Of a stretch of DNA of 64,000 bases, positions 15,767-24,936 are shown piece by piece. Below the pieces are notes generated by a model, which was not told the DNA's origin, did not search any database, and saw only the letters and a list, made by a program, of their open reading frames with translations. Position 1 is the first letter of the stretch; each line of letters opens with the position of its first letter. Source of the DNA: JARRKC01 sp963723965 (GTDB lineage Bacteria; Acidobacteriota; UBA6911; RPQK01; JAPXNP01); the NCBI GenBank assembly GCA_963723965.1, contig CAVRSV010000004.1:1-64000 (forward strand). Direction: 5' to 3'. The position numbers and the translations under genes are program-made.

Positions 15767-16916
15767 TCATCCCTCGGGAAGCCGAGCGACTGCAGCCTTC
15801 ACCGCCTCAGATATGCCTTGGCAGCTATCGGCCTTGTCCTCGTCCGACCAACCGAGCAATGGAGGGTGATCAGGAGTTCCGTCGGCCGGTCCCCAGATCA
15901 CTTTTCCTGAGCTGTTCACGTATCCGAACTTGCCGTCGGCAGTGAAGAAACGTGAGACCGGTGCGTCGGCGACAAACCAGTGCCCCTCGTCGTACCTGAA
16001 AAACCCGGGAGCATAGTCAAAACGCAAATCGAACGCGATACTGCCGGATCTTCGGATAAATCCTGTCCAGGCTCCAATTCGGACGGGGGCAAGGCCCGAA
16101 CCGAACGGACCCGCCCTATCGAATTCAAACGGTATGACTTCGCGGCCTTGAGGATCAATGTATCCCCATTTCCCCTCCTTCTCCACCGCGGCCAATCCGC
16201 CGGAGAACGAGGAGACCGCATCGTAAAGGAGGGGAATGACAACCTCACCTTGGAGGTTGAGGTAGCCGCTCTTGTAGTCCTTTGATACGGGGACTCGACC
16301 GTGCGACACGATCCCCTCGCTGAACCCATAGTCAGAGGCGAGGACGCGCCCTGAGCGATCGATGAGAACATCCTGTGAGTTCAGCTGCGCGGTGGCTACC
16401 CCCTCGCGAAAGTAATACGCGGCTGAAAAACGCAAGGGGATGACCAACTCCCCGCTGCTGTCAACGAATCCCCATCGGTCACCTATCTGGACGGCGGCCA
16501 ACCCGTCGCTAAACTTCAAGGCGTTGTCAAACAATGGACCGATTCTGAACAGTCCTCGCTCGTCGACAAATCCGATCTTCGCTCCCCTCACGCCGTGCCT
16601 CCAATTGACCGGAAGCCGCGGCGCGAAGAGCCTGAATATTCCCGGATGAATCTATTGAGACGTAGCGGCTGCACACATAGACTGTGCCCAACCCTTGCCA
16701 AAAGTCGTCAGCCCAGACGAATTGCGGTTGAATGACCACCTGTCCGGTGCTGTCGATATACCCGTATCTGCCAGCCTGCACGATCACGATCAACTGATCG
16801 CCACCCCCGTCTTGGGCCACCAAGGTGGCCGTTAACGTCAGCAGAGTCCACCCCAGAAGAAAGGCGGGAACCCTTCGACCTTCAGGACCTTCACGGTTGT
16901 ATATCAGTTTGATCAT
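15767..16916 (-). pseudogene. WG-repeat secreted protein, one frameshift
   Basis: From the ATG at 16916 the first frame gives an N-terminal hydrophobic signal segment and a WG repeat (GRYGYIDSTGQVVIQPQF). Near 16640 the frame must shift to join the second part (…FVDERGLFRIGP, DRWGFVDSSGELVIPLRF, GKWGYIDPQGREVIPFEF). Between them, NIFRLFAPRLPVNWRHGVRG is readable in the second frame. The whole would be about 383 residues with five or six WG (KWGYID) repeats, which form beta-rich binding surfaces of unclear function. The gene is bounded by attC-like sites on both sides, so it looks like an integron cassette. The frameshift may be decay or an indel error. Confidence 0.7.
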
Positions 16917-16930
16917 GTTCACCACTGCAA

Positions 16931-16990
16931 GCCTAACGCTTAGCATCAGCGGACGGCGCGCAGCGCCGTCCGCTGATGCTGTTGTTAGGC
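16931..16990 (-). repeat. Integron attC-like recombination site 2
   Basis: GCCTAAC (16931-16937) and GTTAGGC (16984-16990) bracket a perfect 18-bp stem (16942-16959 with 16963-16980) and a three-base loop. The unpaired segments next to the boxes are four and three bases, as in the unpaired central spacer of attC sites. It lies 36 bp past the 3' end of the leftward OLD-type nuclease gene and just upstream of the WG-repeat gene. Confidence 0.75.
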
Positions 16991-17026
16991 AACCATACGC
17001 GTGCTGGATCGACTGTGCCCATGTGC

Positions 17027-19040
17027 CTACTTCAAGACCTTGTTAATCGAGGCGATCAGTGCAGTCCAGTGTTTCCGCTCCTCGTCGGTCAGGTCGGATG
17101 CCTCGTGCTCCCGCGCCCAGCGCAGGAAGGCTTTGGCGAGCCGGTATTTTGAGAAGTCGGCGATCTCGGCGGCGAAGATGTCCACGAGCGGGCGAGAATC
17201 TTGCGCTGCGGCCGTTGCCGTAGCATCCCAGCCAAGATCATCGAGCGCGACCTTCACCAAGGTCTCCCTGAGCAAGTCCTCGATCTCCGGCTTGGTGACC
17301 TTGCCCGGATAGGAGTCCTTGGTCGCGCAGGATCTTCTTGTTCCCGAGCGTGTGGACGAGCGTGTCCTGCTGCGCGGCTTGGTCGCCTGCCGCGTCCGAG
17401 TCGAGCAGTGCGGCAACCTTCAACTTGTGCGCGTGTAGAATGGTCGCGTAGTACGACGACCTTGCCCGCGCTATTCGCGAAGACGAGCGCGATCTTCTCG
17501 TCGAGGTTCGCATCCCCAGATGCACGGAGGAGCTGCGCGACAGCCTCGACGTACCAGTAGTCCGTCAGCCCTTCCAGCACGAGGTTTCGCGTCTGCGCGA
17601 AGAGGCTCTGCGCCAGGTCGTAGCCGAGGGCTTCCTGGAGCGGGAGCAACGCTGCCGGATCTCCCGACGACAGGTTGCCGTGAACCTTGGTCTCCGACCT
17701 TCCGATCCGTCATGTCCACGACTCGAACAATGTCCAACTCGTCCGGGCCGACGAGGAAGGGCGAATGCGTCGTGTAAAGCGTCTGATTCTTCACAGCGAG
17801 GCGGGAGATCGTCTCGCGAAAGTCCCGTCTGCTTGAGGCCGTGCAGGTGCAGTCCGGGCTCGTCGAGCAAGAGGATCGCGTTCTCGTGTTTGTCCGCGGC
17901 TTCAGCGAAGAACACGACGAAGAACGACACGAGCCACTGGAAGCCTTCCGAGCGTTGGTCAAGCTCGATCTCCACGCCTAGCTCGTCCTCGACGACGACC
18001 TTGAGGTACTGCCCGTCGGCATTGATCTTGAAGCTTGCTCGCCTCCCGCGGTCCGGGTTGGGGTTCCAGACGGAGACGATCTCCTCGGTCAGTCTAACGC
18101 TCGCCGCGTTGAGCTGGTAGCCGGTTGTCGAGCTTGTCCTGGTACGCCTTGAGTGCTTCCGCGTTTCCCTGCGCAGGTTGCGCGGCGTTGCCAAGATCGG
18201 CAAGCTGCCTTCGCCGTGAACCCGAGAAACTTGAGCAGGCACAGGTTCCCATAGTCGTATTGCTTGTCGTCGAGCACGCCGCTCTGCACGCGCTGGGCGA
18301 GGTGCGCAAGGTGGATGCGCGGCCGAACGCGAAAGTAGTTGTTGAAAAAGACGAACACCGGAAGACGCTGCTCCAGGTGCTTCAGGACGCAGCACGCCGT
18401 CGGCGACCCCGCACAGCTTCGAGAGGCGATCGTAGCGCTTCTCCTCGGTCGTGTTTTCCTCGTCGATCAACGGCAGCGCGCTCTCAAGCCATCCCTTGAG
18501 CTTGGCCGCAAGTTCTCCATCGATCGACATCTCGTCTCTCCATCCGTTCGCGAGCGCAGTGAGCTGCTCGACTGGGCGCGGGATCGTCGGCAGCTTCCTT
18601 GCGCTTGATCGACGTGCGCGCAGAGCCGCTTGAAATCCTTTGACAAGGACCCGTAGCTCGGAACCTCGGACCGCCGTCGATCCGGTACCACGCCTTGTTG
18701 TTCAGGCTTCGACCAAGGACGTAGGTGCATTCCTCGTAACCCTCAGGAAGCCCCGCCAGGTCAGCAGGCTCCAACTTGAAGTGGCCCTCGACGACCGTTA
18801 CCTGAGCCGGATCAACAGCTCCACGCGTGATGTCTGTTGTACTCGGAACGAGGGTAGTCGCGAAGCGCGTCGAACCCCTCGATTCCCTCGCGGCGCGTGA
18901 AGTTGCTGGAGCGCCTGGAGGATGACCGTCTTCCCGGCTTCGTTCGGGCCGACGAGGATCGTCTTCCCGTTCTCGACCTCGAACTCCCCGGTATCGCGGA
19001 TGCTCCGGTACATCCGAATGCGAGCTTTGCAGAGCCTCAT
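17027..19040 (-). pseudogene. OLD-family ATPase/TOPRIM nuclease, multiply frameshifted
   Basis: Pieces of one protein lie in order over three frames: an N-terminal ABC-type ATPase start with Walker A GPNEAGKT (near 18930), LEPADLAGLPEGYEECTYVL, a middle domain, then the Walker B AILLLDEPGLHLH (near 17860). TLYTTHSPFLVGPDELDIVR follows, then TOPRIM features LVLEGLTDYWYVEAVAQLL (near 17560) and VAALLDSDAAGDQAA (near 17390). The C-terminal end closes at 17027. This is the OLD architecture (AAA ATPase plus TOPRIM nuclease), often a phage-defence effector, for example the Gabija GajA type. At least five frame changes interrupt about 670 codons. An attC-like site follows, so it may have been an integron cassette, though large for one. 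Confidence 0.75.
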
Positions 19041-19197
19041 TGCTGGCGATTCCTGTTCATCCGATCTGCCCTTCGTCGATAGCGGGTGTGCATTGTTGGT
19101 TGCCCAACTACTGATTATATGGTTTCCATTTAAGACCGGGTGCTTGCTTCACTTCCAGATAATATACTTTGATTGATTCCTGCTAATGCCTGTGTGA

Positions 19198-19455
19198 TCA
19201 ATGTGTTAGCGCCGCCCTAGTTGCGGTGCCGTGGCTTATGATGAACCGCTTGACCCAGCTGCAATAGGTTCGCTCAGTGCGGCGGCTGTAGTGCCGGGAG
19301 CGCAGCGCCTCCCGCATGCGAGGCAGCAGCTTCGACCGGTACTTCGGTTCGGCCTCTGAGCAGAACTCCTCGAGGAAGAAATCTGAGCCGGTATACTCCC
19401 AAGAGAGTCCCTCAATCGACACAGTCACTGCCTCCGCTTCGCCTACCATAGACAC
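19198..19455 (-). pseudogene. N-terminal fragment of an integron-type integrase
   Basis: The frame reads through an uncharacteristic leader, then KLLPRMREALRSRHYSRRTE and RTYCSWVKRFIISHG before ending at 19198. The pattern L.P.MREALR.RHYS.RTE..Y..WV.RFI.FHG is the signature N-terminal SAM-like domain of IntI integron integrases. Similarity stops right after HG and no catalytic domain follows, so it is a truncated remnant of about 35 recognisable residues. It points leftward, the same way as the cassettes at 15.7-19 kb, as in integrons whose integrase is co-oriented with the array. Confidence 0.6.
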
Positions 19456-19867
19456 AACTCATGGGAAAGTTTAGGAGAGATCTACGACACTGGAGGCGAA
19501 TCTCTGTGACCATCCCTGAGTTTCCGTGGCCAGAGGAATCTTGGTAGGCAGTTACGGAGGCACTTGGCGTCAATTCGCCGATGGCCTTTAGCCTTCTTTG
19601 ACTAGGACGACGTCCGCCCCGTGGATGGGACGACGGCGGCGCCGAACTTCTCGAGGAGGTCGAGTTTGGCTTGGCGCAGGGCTGTCCATGCCCATCTGCG
19701 CCGCCTCGCTGCGAACCCTGGTGCGAAGTGCGGGTCAAGGCGTCATCCGCGATGTGCGGCGTGCTCGAGTGGCTGGTTGGGCTTCTGTTTCGCTTCGCGG
19801 TGAAGTGCTGTTGGATCCCGACTATTTCTGCGTCCCCATGCGTCTAAGGGTGAAGCCGGGGGACGCC
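19456..19867. other. Intergenic region, no supported gene
   Basis: About 410 bases separate the integrase fragment from the permease start. Several open frames cross it but none has a ribosome site or recognisable motif. A leftward stretch reading ALRQAKLDLLEKFGAAVV (near 19630-19690) looks protein-like but is too short to name. Confidence 0.35.
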
Positions 19868-21094
19868 ATGGGAAGATTGATGCAGGATCTGCGATACGCG
19901 ATACGGACGTTCCGGAAACAGCCGGGATTCACGATCACCGCCATTGCCACGTTGGCGCTGGGCATCGGAGCAAACGCCGCGATCTTTACGGTGGTGGACT
20001 CGACTCTGCTGCGCCCGTTGCCGTTCCCGGATTACGAGCGCCTGATGGAAGTCTCACTCACCCTGCCCCGCACTTCGGGAGCTGCCTGGAACGTTTCAGA
20101 GGACATGGACTGGTCCTATCCCAAATTCGAGACGTTCCGTCAGTCCCAGAGAGTCTTCGACCGCGTCGCCGTCTACGCGAGCAAGGACTTCACCCTGACG
20201 GGAGCCGGGGACGCGGAGATGGTGACGGGAGAGACCGTGAGCGCGGAGTATCTTTCCTTGCTGGGTATCACCGCCGAGTTGGGCCGGACGTTCGTGGAGC
20301 GTGAAGACGCCGCTCCTGAATCGGCCCGGGTGGCGATCCTCGGCCACTCGTTATGGGAACGCCGGTTCGGGCGCGATCCCGGGGTCATCGGCCGTGCCGT
20401 TACTCTGGACACGGAGAAATACATCGTCGTCGGTGTCTTGCCCGCGGGTTTCCGTGGGCTCACATCCACGGCAGAGCTCTGGGTGCCGACGATGGCCATT
20501 CCTCCGGATGCCCTCCGGCAGCGGTGGGACCATTGGCTGCAGATGATCGCGCGACTCGAGCCCGGCGCCACTCCCGAAGAGGCGAAGAGCGCGGTCCGGG
20601 TGCTTGGGCGCCAGGTGGACGAGGCCCACCCCTCTCCCATCCCCGGCGATCCGTGGGGCGCGAAGGCCAGGTCGATGAGCGAGGCGAGAGTCGATCCCGC
20701 CATTCGGAAATCCGTGTGGATTCTCCAGGGCGCCGTGGGATTCGTACTCCTGATCGCATGCGCCAACATCGCCAACCTGCTCCTCGCCAGGGGAAATGCG
20801 CGCTCCCGTGAGATCGGGATCCGGATGGCGCTCGGCTGCGGCCGCACCGCCATCGTGGGAATGATCATGCGCCGTGCGCTGTTCTGGACCGGATCAGGAG
20901 TCGTGATTGGAGTCATCGTATCGATGGCCGCAGCGCGGCTGCTGAGAAGCCTCCTGTATCAAGTGACGCCCGACGATCCGGTGACCTACATTGCCCTGGC
21001 TTGCGTCCTCGGGATCGTGGCACTTGGCGCGGGCATGATTCCGGCATGGCGCGCATCGAGACTCGATCCCCTCCTGGTCATACGCGGCGAGTGA
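19868..21094 (+). CDS. ADOP/MacB-type ABC permease, single-module (internally contracted)
   Basis: From the ATG at 19868 (MGRLMQDLRYAIRTFRKQPG) the 408-residue protein has an N-terminal membrane helix (TAIATLALGIGANAAIFTVV) and a MacB periplasmic core domain (about 50-270). The first helix of an FtsX domain follows, VLLIACANIANLLLARG. Immediately after comes SREIGIRMALGCGRTAIV, normally in the last FtsX domain, then two more helices and the typical end (PAWRASRLDPLLVIRGE). ADOP proteins are usually about 800 residues with two such modules. This one looks like module one joined to the end of module two at their shared REIGIRMALG-like sequence. The upstream open frame to 19598 is not part of the family. 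Confidence 0.75.
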   Translation: MGRLMQDLRYAIRTFRKQPGFTITAIATLALGIGANAAIFTVVDSTLLRPLPFPDYERLMEVSLTLPRTSGAAWNVSEDMDWSYPKFETFRQSQRVFDRVAVYASKDFTLTGAGDAEMVTGETVSAEYLSLLGITAELGRTFVEREDAAPESARVAILGHSLWERRFGRDPGVIGRAVTLDTEKYIVVGVLPAGFRGLTSTAELWVPTMAIPPDALRQRWDHWLQMIARLEPGATPEEAKSAVRVLGRQVDEAHPSPIPGDPWGAKARSMSEARVDPAIRKSVWILQGAVGFVLLIACANIANLLLARGNARSREIGIRMALGCGRTAIVGMIMRRALFWTGSGVVIGVIVSMAAARLLRSLLYQVTPDDPVTYIALACVLGIVALGAGMIPAWRASRLDPLLVIRGE

Positions 21095-21169
21095 TGCCAT
21101 CGGCGACCGGCCAAGCTGCCCCGGCTTCTCGACAAGACACTCTGAGGCGGCCGGCGGAGCTTCTGGGAA

Positions 21170-21694
21170 TCACCAGCCGTTTCGCTCTCTCAGGCCCGTG
21201 ATGTGCGCGATGTGATGCTTTCCGTGCCAGGCATAGATCTGGAGCGTGACGTCGAGATCGATGTCCCCCTCTTCGGGGTAATGGAAGGGCCGCGCGAATT
21301 CCGACTCCGAGAGCGAGCGCAAGAGCAGGGCCCAGCGTTCATGCACGGCGGAAATCATGGCGAGGGACGGATCGATGGGCGCCGAACGCGCGTCGGCCAA
21401 TTCGGCCCAGGCGGCCGGATCATAGCCTTTGATGGTCGGTTTCTCCTCCGTCAGTGCCAGCCGGCAGTGAACATAGGCGTGGATGTGACTGTCGGCGAGG
21501 TGATGAACGAGCTGCCGGACCGTCCACCCCTCCGGGCGATACGGCGTGTCGAGCTGCTCATCGTTCAGGTCTTCAACGGCCCGGCGCAGTTGGCCGGGCA
21601 TCTCGCTCAGGCTCTGGATCCATTGAAGTCTCTTCTCCGCCGTGACGGCGGGATCCTGCTGGAATTTTCCGATGGGATACTTGAGATCCTGCAT
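21170..21694 (-). CDS. DinB/YfiT-like putative metal-dependent hydrolase
   Basis: This 174-residue protein begins MQDLKYPIGKFQQDPAVTAE, typical of the YfiT/BstA branch of the DinB four-helix family. The predicted metal ligands are in VRQLVHHLADSHIHAY (His near residue 66) and in WHGKHHIAHITGL near the C terminus (His-x3-His). Relatives are bacillithiol-transferase-like or of unknown thiol-dependent function. A ribosome site (AAAGGGGAAAGACAC) fixes the ATG at 21694. It is convergent with the ADOP permease gene and upstream of, and divergent from, the TetR gene. Confidence 0.82.
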   Translation of the reverse strand: MQDLKYPIGKFQQDPAVTAEKRLQWIQSLSEMPGQLRRAVEDLNDEQLDTPYRPEGWTVRQLVHHLADSHIHAYVHCRLALTEEKPTIKGYDPAAWAELADARSAPIDPSLAMISAVHERWALLLRSLSESEFARPFHYPEEGDIDLDVTLQIYAWHGKHHIAHITGLRERNGW

Positions 21695-22031
21695 GTGTCT
21701 TTCCCCTTTCGTCCCCGGAGATGGAAGGAGTCCGGCCTCCGAATTGCCAGCGCATATCTTATCCAATTCGAAGTTTCCTCGAAGCGTCTGGCGCAGCGAT
21801 TTCTGCCAGGGGAGCCGGAGACGCACGAAAGTGACCGCGGTCTGTCTGGAGGAACGAGGCAGCCCTGAAAGGATCCGGCCGGTTGTCTGATGTGAGCGCA
21901 CCCTCCCTTCGCTGGCCGAGCCCTGACGGTCGACATCACAGGCAGCGGCTTCGCACCGTCGGCTCGACCTCAGTGAGTCGGACGAGCCGAGGTTGCACGT
22001 TGGTATACTTTTGCACTATAGTGCATAGCTC
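21695..22031. other. Divergent promoter region between DinB-like and TetR genes
   Basis: No gene is supported here. The right end carries the TetR promoter and operator described separately at 21993-22025. Confidence 0.4.
21993..22025 (+). promoter_or_regulatory. TetR gene promoter with overlapping palindromic operator
   Basis: TTGCAC (21993-21998) and TATAGT (22017-22022) are separated by 18 bp and fit a sigma-70-type promoter. TGCACTATAGTGCA (22012-22025) is a perfect 14-bp palindrome covering the -10 box, the expected place for an autorepressor operator. Transcription would begin around 22029, only a few bases before the ATG at 22032, so the message may be leaderless. Confidence 0.6.
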
Positions 22032-22631
22032 ATGAACCCGATTCCGACTCGGGCGCCATCTTGGACGACGACATCAGATCGGATCTATAGGGCCGCGATC
22101 TCGTTGTTTCGGCGGAGGGACTTCAGTGAAGTGACGATCGAAGACATCACTTCTGCGGCCAAGACCTGTCGACGTACCTTCTTCAACCATTTCCCTACGA
22201 AGGAGCACGTTTTGGCCCGACTCCACCAGGAACTGACGGCAGACTGTCTGGCACGGGCGGAGAAGGCCACGCCGCACGACGGCTGGGAGCGCATCGAGGC
22301 CGCCTTCGATGCCTTTTCTGTAGCGGTCATGGCCGAACCCATCCTGGGCAGGTCACTGCTTCGGTTGGTCTTCGTGAGTGACGTCCTGGCCAGCCAGGAC
22401 CAGCAGGACGTTCTGATTCTTGGCGACTGGCTGAGACGCGAACTGCACGCGGCCATTGCCGCGGGCACCCTCGGGCACTGGATCGACCTCGGGACTGCGT
22501 GCTCACTGCTGATGGGGATCCTCAGTTCCGGCACGACGCAGTGGCTGATCTCCTTTCCGAACGCCTCGGTGCCACTCGATCGGGATTTCCGGTCGAAGCT
22601 GCAAGTGGTCCGCAAAGGAATGGAGGCCTGA
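22032..22631 (+). CDS. TetR-family transcriptional regulator
   Basis: The 199-residue protein has a TetR DNA-binding domain at about residues 14-60: IYRAAISLFRRRDFSEVTIE, ITSAAKTCRRTFFNHFPTKE and a following helix. The helix-turn-helix pattern T.E.I...A.....TFF.HF..KE is diagnostic. The rest is a helical ligand-binding and dimerisation domain that varies by target. It overlaps or directly precedes a membrane-anchored hydrolase gene, probably its regulatory target or operon partner. A palindrome on its own promoter suggests autorepression. Confidence 0.9.
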   Translation: MNPIPTRAPSWTTTSDRIYRAAISLFRRRDFSEVTIEDITSAAKTCRRTFFNHFPTKEHVLARLHQELTADCLARAEKATPHDGWERIEAAFDAFSVAVMAEPILGRSLLRLVFVSDVLASQDQQDVLILGDWLRRELHAAIAAGTLGHWIDLGTACSLLMGILSSGTTQWLISFPNASVPLDRDFRSKLQVVRKGMEA

Positions 22632-22666
22632 GTGAGATTTCTGTACCGACTCGTCCGGCTCTGGCG

Positions 22667-23936
22667 ATGCTGGTTCTGGTTCTTGGATGGATTCTGTACC
22701 TGGCACGCAATTCGGCCGTGGCCGTCGTCATAGACCTGCTGCCCGTGGCCCTGCCGCTCTTCGGCCTGGGCGTGTTGCTTTCGCTCGTGATCGTCCTGAG
22801 GTCGGCTCGAGTGCATTGGCCGACCATCGTCGTGGCCATCGCATCACTGGCTGGGCTGGGATGCTCCCTTTGGAGCCTCGCCGCCGGAGTCCCCAGCGAG
22901 AATGTGGCATTCACCAGCGGATCTGTCGAACTGAGGGGCACAGTCTATTCCGCCAAAGGCGGAGAGTCGCTCTCCGGGGGTCGTCCTCGTCCATGGTTCG
23001 GGCCGGGAAACCCGGTCGGAGCACCGGTTTTACGCGCGCTTTCTGGCGGAGAGAGGCATCACGACGCTGGCTTTTGACAAGCGCGGAGCCGGAGCATCGA
23101 GTGGCAACACGTACGAAGCGGACTACCTCGACTATGCCGATGACGTCGTGGCGGCGGTCGAATGTCTTGCACGGTTGACAAATGTGGATCCAAACCGGGT
23201 CGGGCTCGTCGGCTTCAGCGAAGCGGAGTGGGTCGCGCCGGTTGCGGAGAACCGCTCCGACTCGATCGCATTCATCGTGATCATAGGGGCCTCGGGGTTG
23301 CGACCTGTCGACCAGGTCGAGGAAGAGATCCGGCTTCGGCTCGAAAGGAAGGGCTTTGCCGAATCGGATGTGCAGAAGGCGGAGGCACTGCATCGCCTGT
23401 ACTCGGACTATCTCCGCGGAACGGCCGATGCCCCACGAGTCCGGTCCGAGATTGAGAAGGCCTCCCGGACTCCCTGGTTTGCGGCCGCAGAGGATCTTCC
23501 CGATCAGGTGTATCCACGCGAAGAGTACGCCTGGTGGCGCCGCGTGATGGATTTTGATCCGTCACCGTATTGGCGCCGGGTCGACGTGCCCGTCCTGCTA
23601 CTCAAAGGAACGGAGGACGACCGCTCCGCAGCCGAGCCTTCCGCCGAACGCCTCAAAGCCATGATTTCCGCACCGTTGGAAGTTCGCCTGTTCCAGGGAG
23701 CCGATCACATGCTGCTTCAGTGGCCCATCGCTCCAGGGGTCCCCCCTCCCGTTTTTGCTGCCGGGTATCCCCAGATCGTTGCGGACTGGATCCTCAGGAC
23801 CGTCCGGGGCCCGGCCAAGGGTATTCTCAATGGCTCCGTAGCTTGGGGGGGACCATCAGGTTGGCGGGCCGGGGACAACGCCACTGTTTTGGGGAGCGGA
23901 GACCCTCACTTCGTTCTTTGGACAATGCTAGATTGA
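22667..23936 (+). pseudogene. Membrane-anchored alpha/beta hydrolase, frameshifted at a G-run
   Basis: The first part has three or four hydrophobic helices (MLVLVLGWILYLARNSAVAV onward) and then the start of a hydrolase domain (SGSVELRGTVYSAKG). At a run of five G (22976-22980) the frame breaks. With one base fewer it continues GVVLVHGSGRETRSEHRFYA, then FDKRGAGASSG, VGLVGFSEAEW with the presumed nucleophile Ser, LLLKGTEDDRSA (acid) and FQGADHMLLQWP (His). The nucleophile elbow is G-F-S-E-A rather than G-x-S-x-G. The start is uncertain: a GTG at 22632 overlaps the TetR stop but lies in another frame, and 22667 is the first ATG in the right one. It may be a real pseudogene or carry an indel error. 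Confidence 0.7.
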
Positions 23937-24256
23937 CAAATGTGAAAAGCAAAACCGGTCAGCTGTTTGAAGCGCACGCTCGGCAGGTCAAGGCCCTGAC
24001 GTGTTTGTGGCGACAGCCTCCTCGCTCAGCCAATGGACAGCGGCTGCGACCTACGATTTTGGGACGGTGCCCCTGCGAATCGCCACCGATTACAGCCGAG
24101 CTACGGGCCGATCTGGTTGTCGCGCCAGGTGGCGCATCCAGGTGCAGTATTTCCTGATTCGAGGGTTCGGGTTGGGCTGAAGTGAAGAGGACGTGCCGCA
24201 CGCGGGACTCAGGCTTCAGCCCGTCCCTCTAGATGTCACAAGAAGGAGTGCACAGC
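23937..24256. other. Intergenic region with a possible gene-end remnant
   Basis: No complete gene is supported. One rightward frame ending in TGA at about 24180 reads TAAATYDFGTVPLRIATDYS and ends in alternating hydrophobic residues (IQVQYFLIRGFGLG). This resembles the closing strand of an outer-membrane barrel, but the evidence is thin. Confidence 0.3.
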
Positions 24257-24865
24257 ATGGAAGATCTCAAGGAGCTGTTCGAACTCGGCATGAAGTTTCA
24301 CGGACACAAATGCCCGGCTATGCCCATGGGGCTGCGCGCCGCATTGGCGGCGATGAGAACCCTTGGGGTGACTCGGGCCCAGGACAAAGAACTGTTCGTG
24401 GTCTCGGAGACGGGGAAAGGGCACGCCGCAGGCTGTTTTCTCGACGGGATCATGACGGCCACGGGTTGCACGTATGGGAAATCGAACATCGAGAAACGTT
24501 ACTTCAACAAAATGGCCTTCACGTTGATCGACCAAGGGGCCGGCCGAGCCGTGCGCGTCTCCCTGAAGCCCGATTTCTTCGAAAAGGCACTGGCCTCTCC
24601 CTTCGTCCAGAAACGCAAAGCGGGAGTTCCTCCACAGGACATCGAGCCGGAGATTGCTGATCCGCTTGTCGAGCGAATCCTCGCATTGGACGAAGACGAC
24701 TTCCTCGACATCGGCGCCGTGCATCCGGTCGACATCCACAAGGGGAAGGCAAGTTTCACCGCGAAGCGCTGTGCCGCCTGCGGCGAGCTGACTTTCGTGA
24801 ACAAGCTGCGCGTCACCGAAGAAGGTCGACTGGTCTGCATTCCTTGTTCCGGCTACGCGGACTGA
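24257..24865 (+). CDS. FmdE-family protein with C-terminal zinc ribbon
   Basis: From the ATG at 24257 (ribosome site AGAAGGAGTGCACAGC) the 202-residue protein has an FmdE domain: FELGMKFHGHKCPAMPMGLR near residue 8, then SETGKGHAAGCFLDGIMTATG. A C-terminal zinc finger with two cysteine pairs follows (CAACGE and CIPCSGY, about residues 173-199). FmdE was named from formylmethanofuran dehydrogenase operons, but many bacteria carry stand-alone copies linked to molybdenum or sulfur enzymes. It lies 71 bp upstream of a TauE/SafE exporter and likely forms an operon with it. That context suggests sulfur-oxyanion or molybdoenzyme metabolism. Confidence 0.85.
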   Translation: MEDLKELFELGMKFHGHKCPAMPMGLRAALAAMRTLGVTRAQDKELFVVSETGKGHAAGCFLDGIMTATGCTYGKSNIEKRYFNKMAFTLIDQGAGRAVRVSLKPDFFEKALASPFVQKRKAGVPPQDIEPEIADPLVERILALDEDDFLDIGAVHPVDIHKGKASFTAKRCAACGELTFVNKLRVTEEGRLVCIPCSGYAD

Positions 24866-24936
24866 CGACTGCGACGGTGGGATGACGCGTCCCACCGTCA
24901 GGTTGACGACTCCTGGCGACCCAAAGGAGCCATGAG

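Noticed and set aside
17565..18530. 321-codon minus frame read as an independent gene
   Set aside because: It switches between real OLD-nuclease sequence and out-of-frame sequence. The protein is better explained as one frameshifted gene at 17027-19040.
19740..19775. GTTGGGC near 19768 as a third attC site
   Set aside because: No RYYYAAC partner or hairpin at the proper distance could be found.
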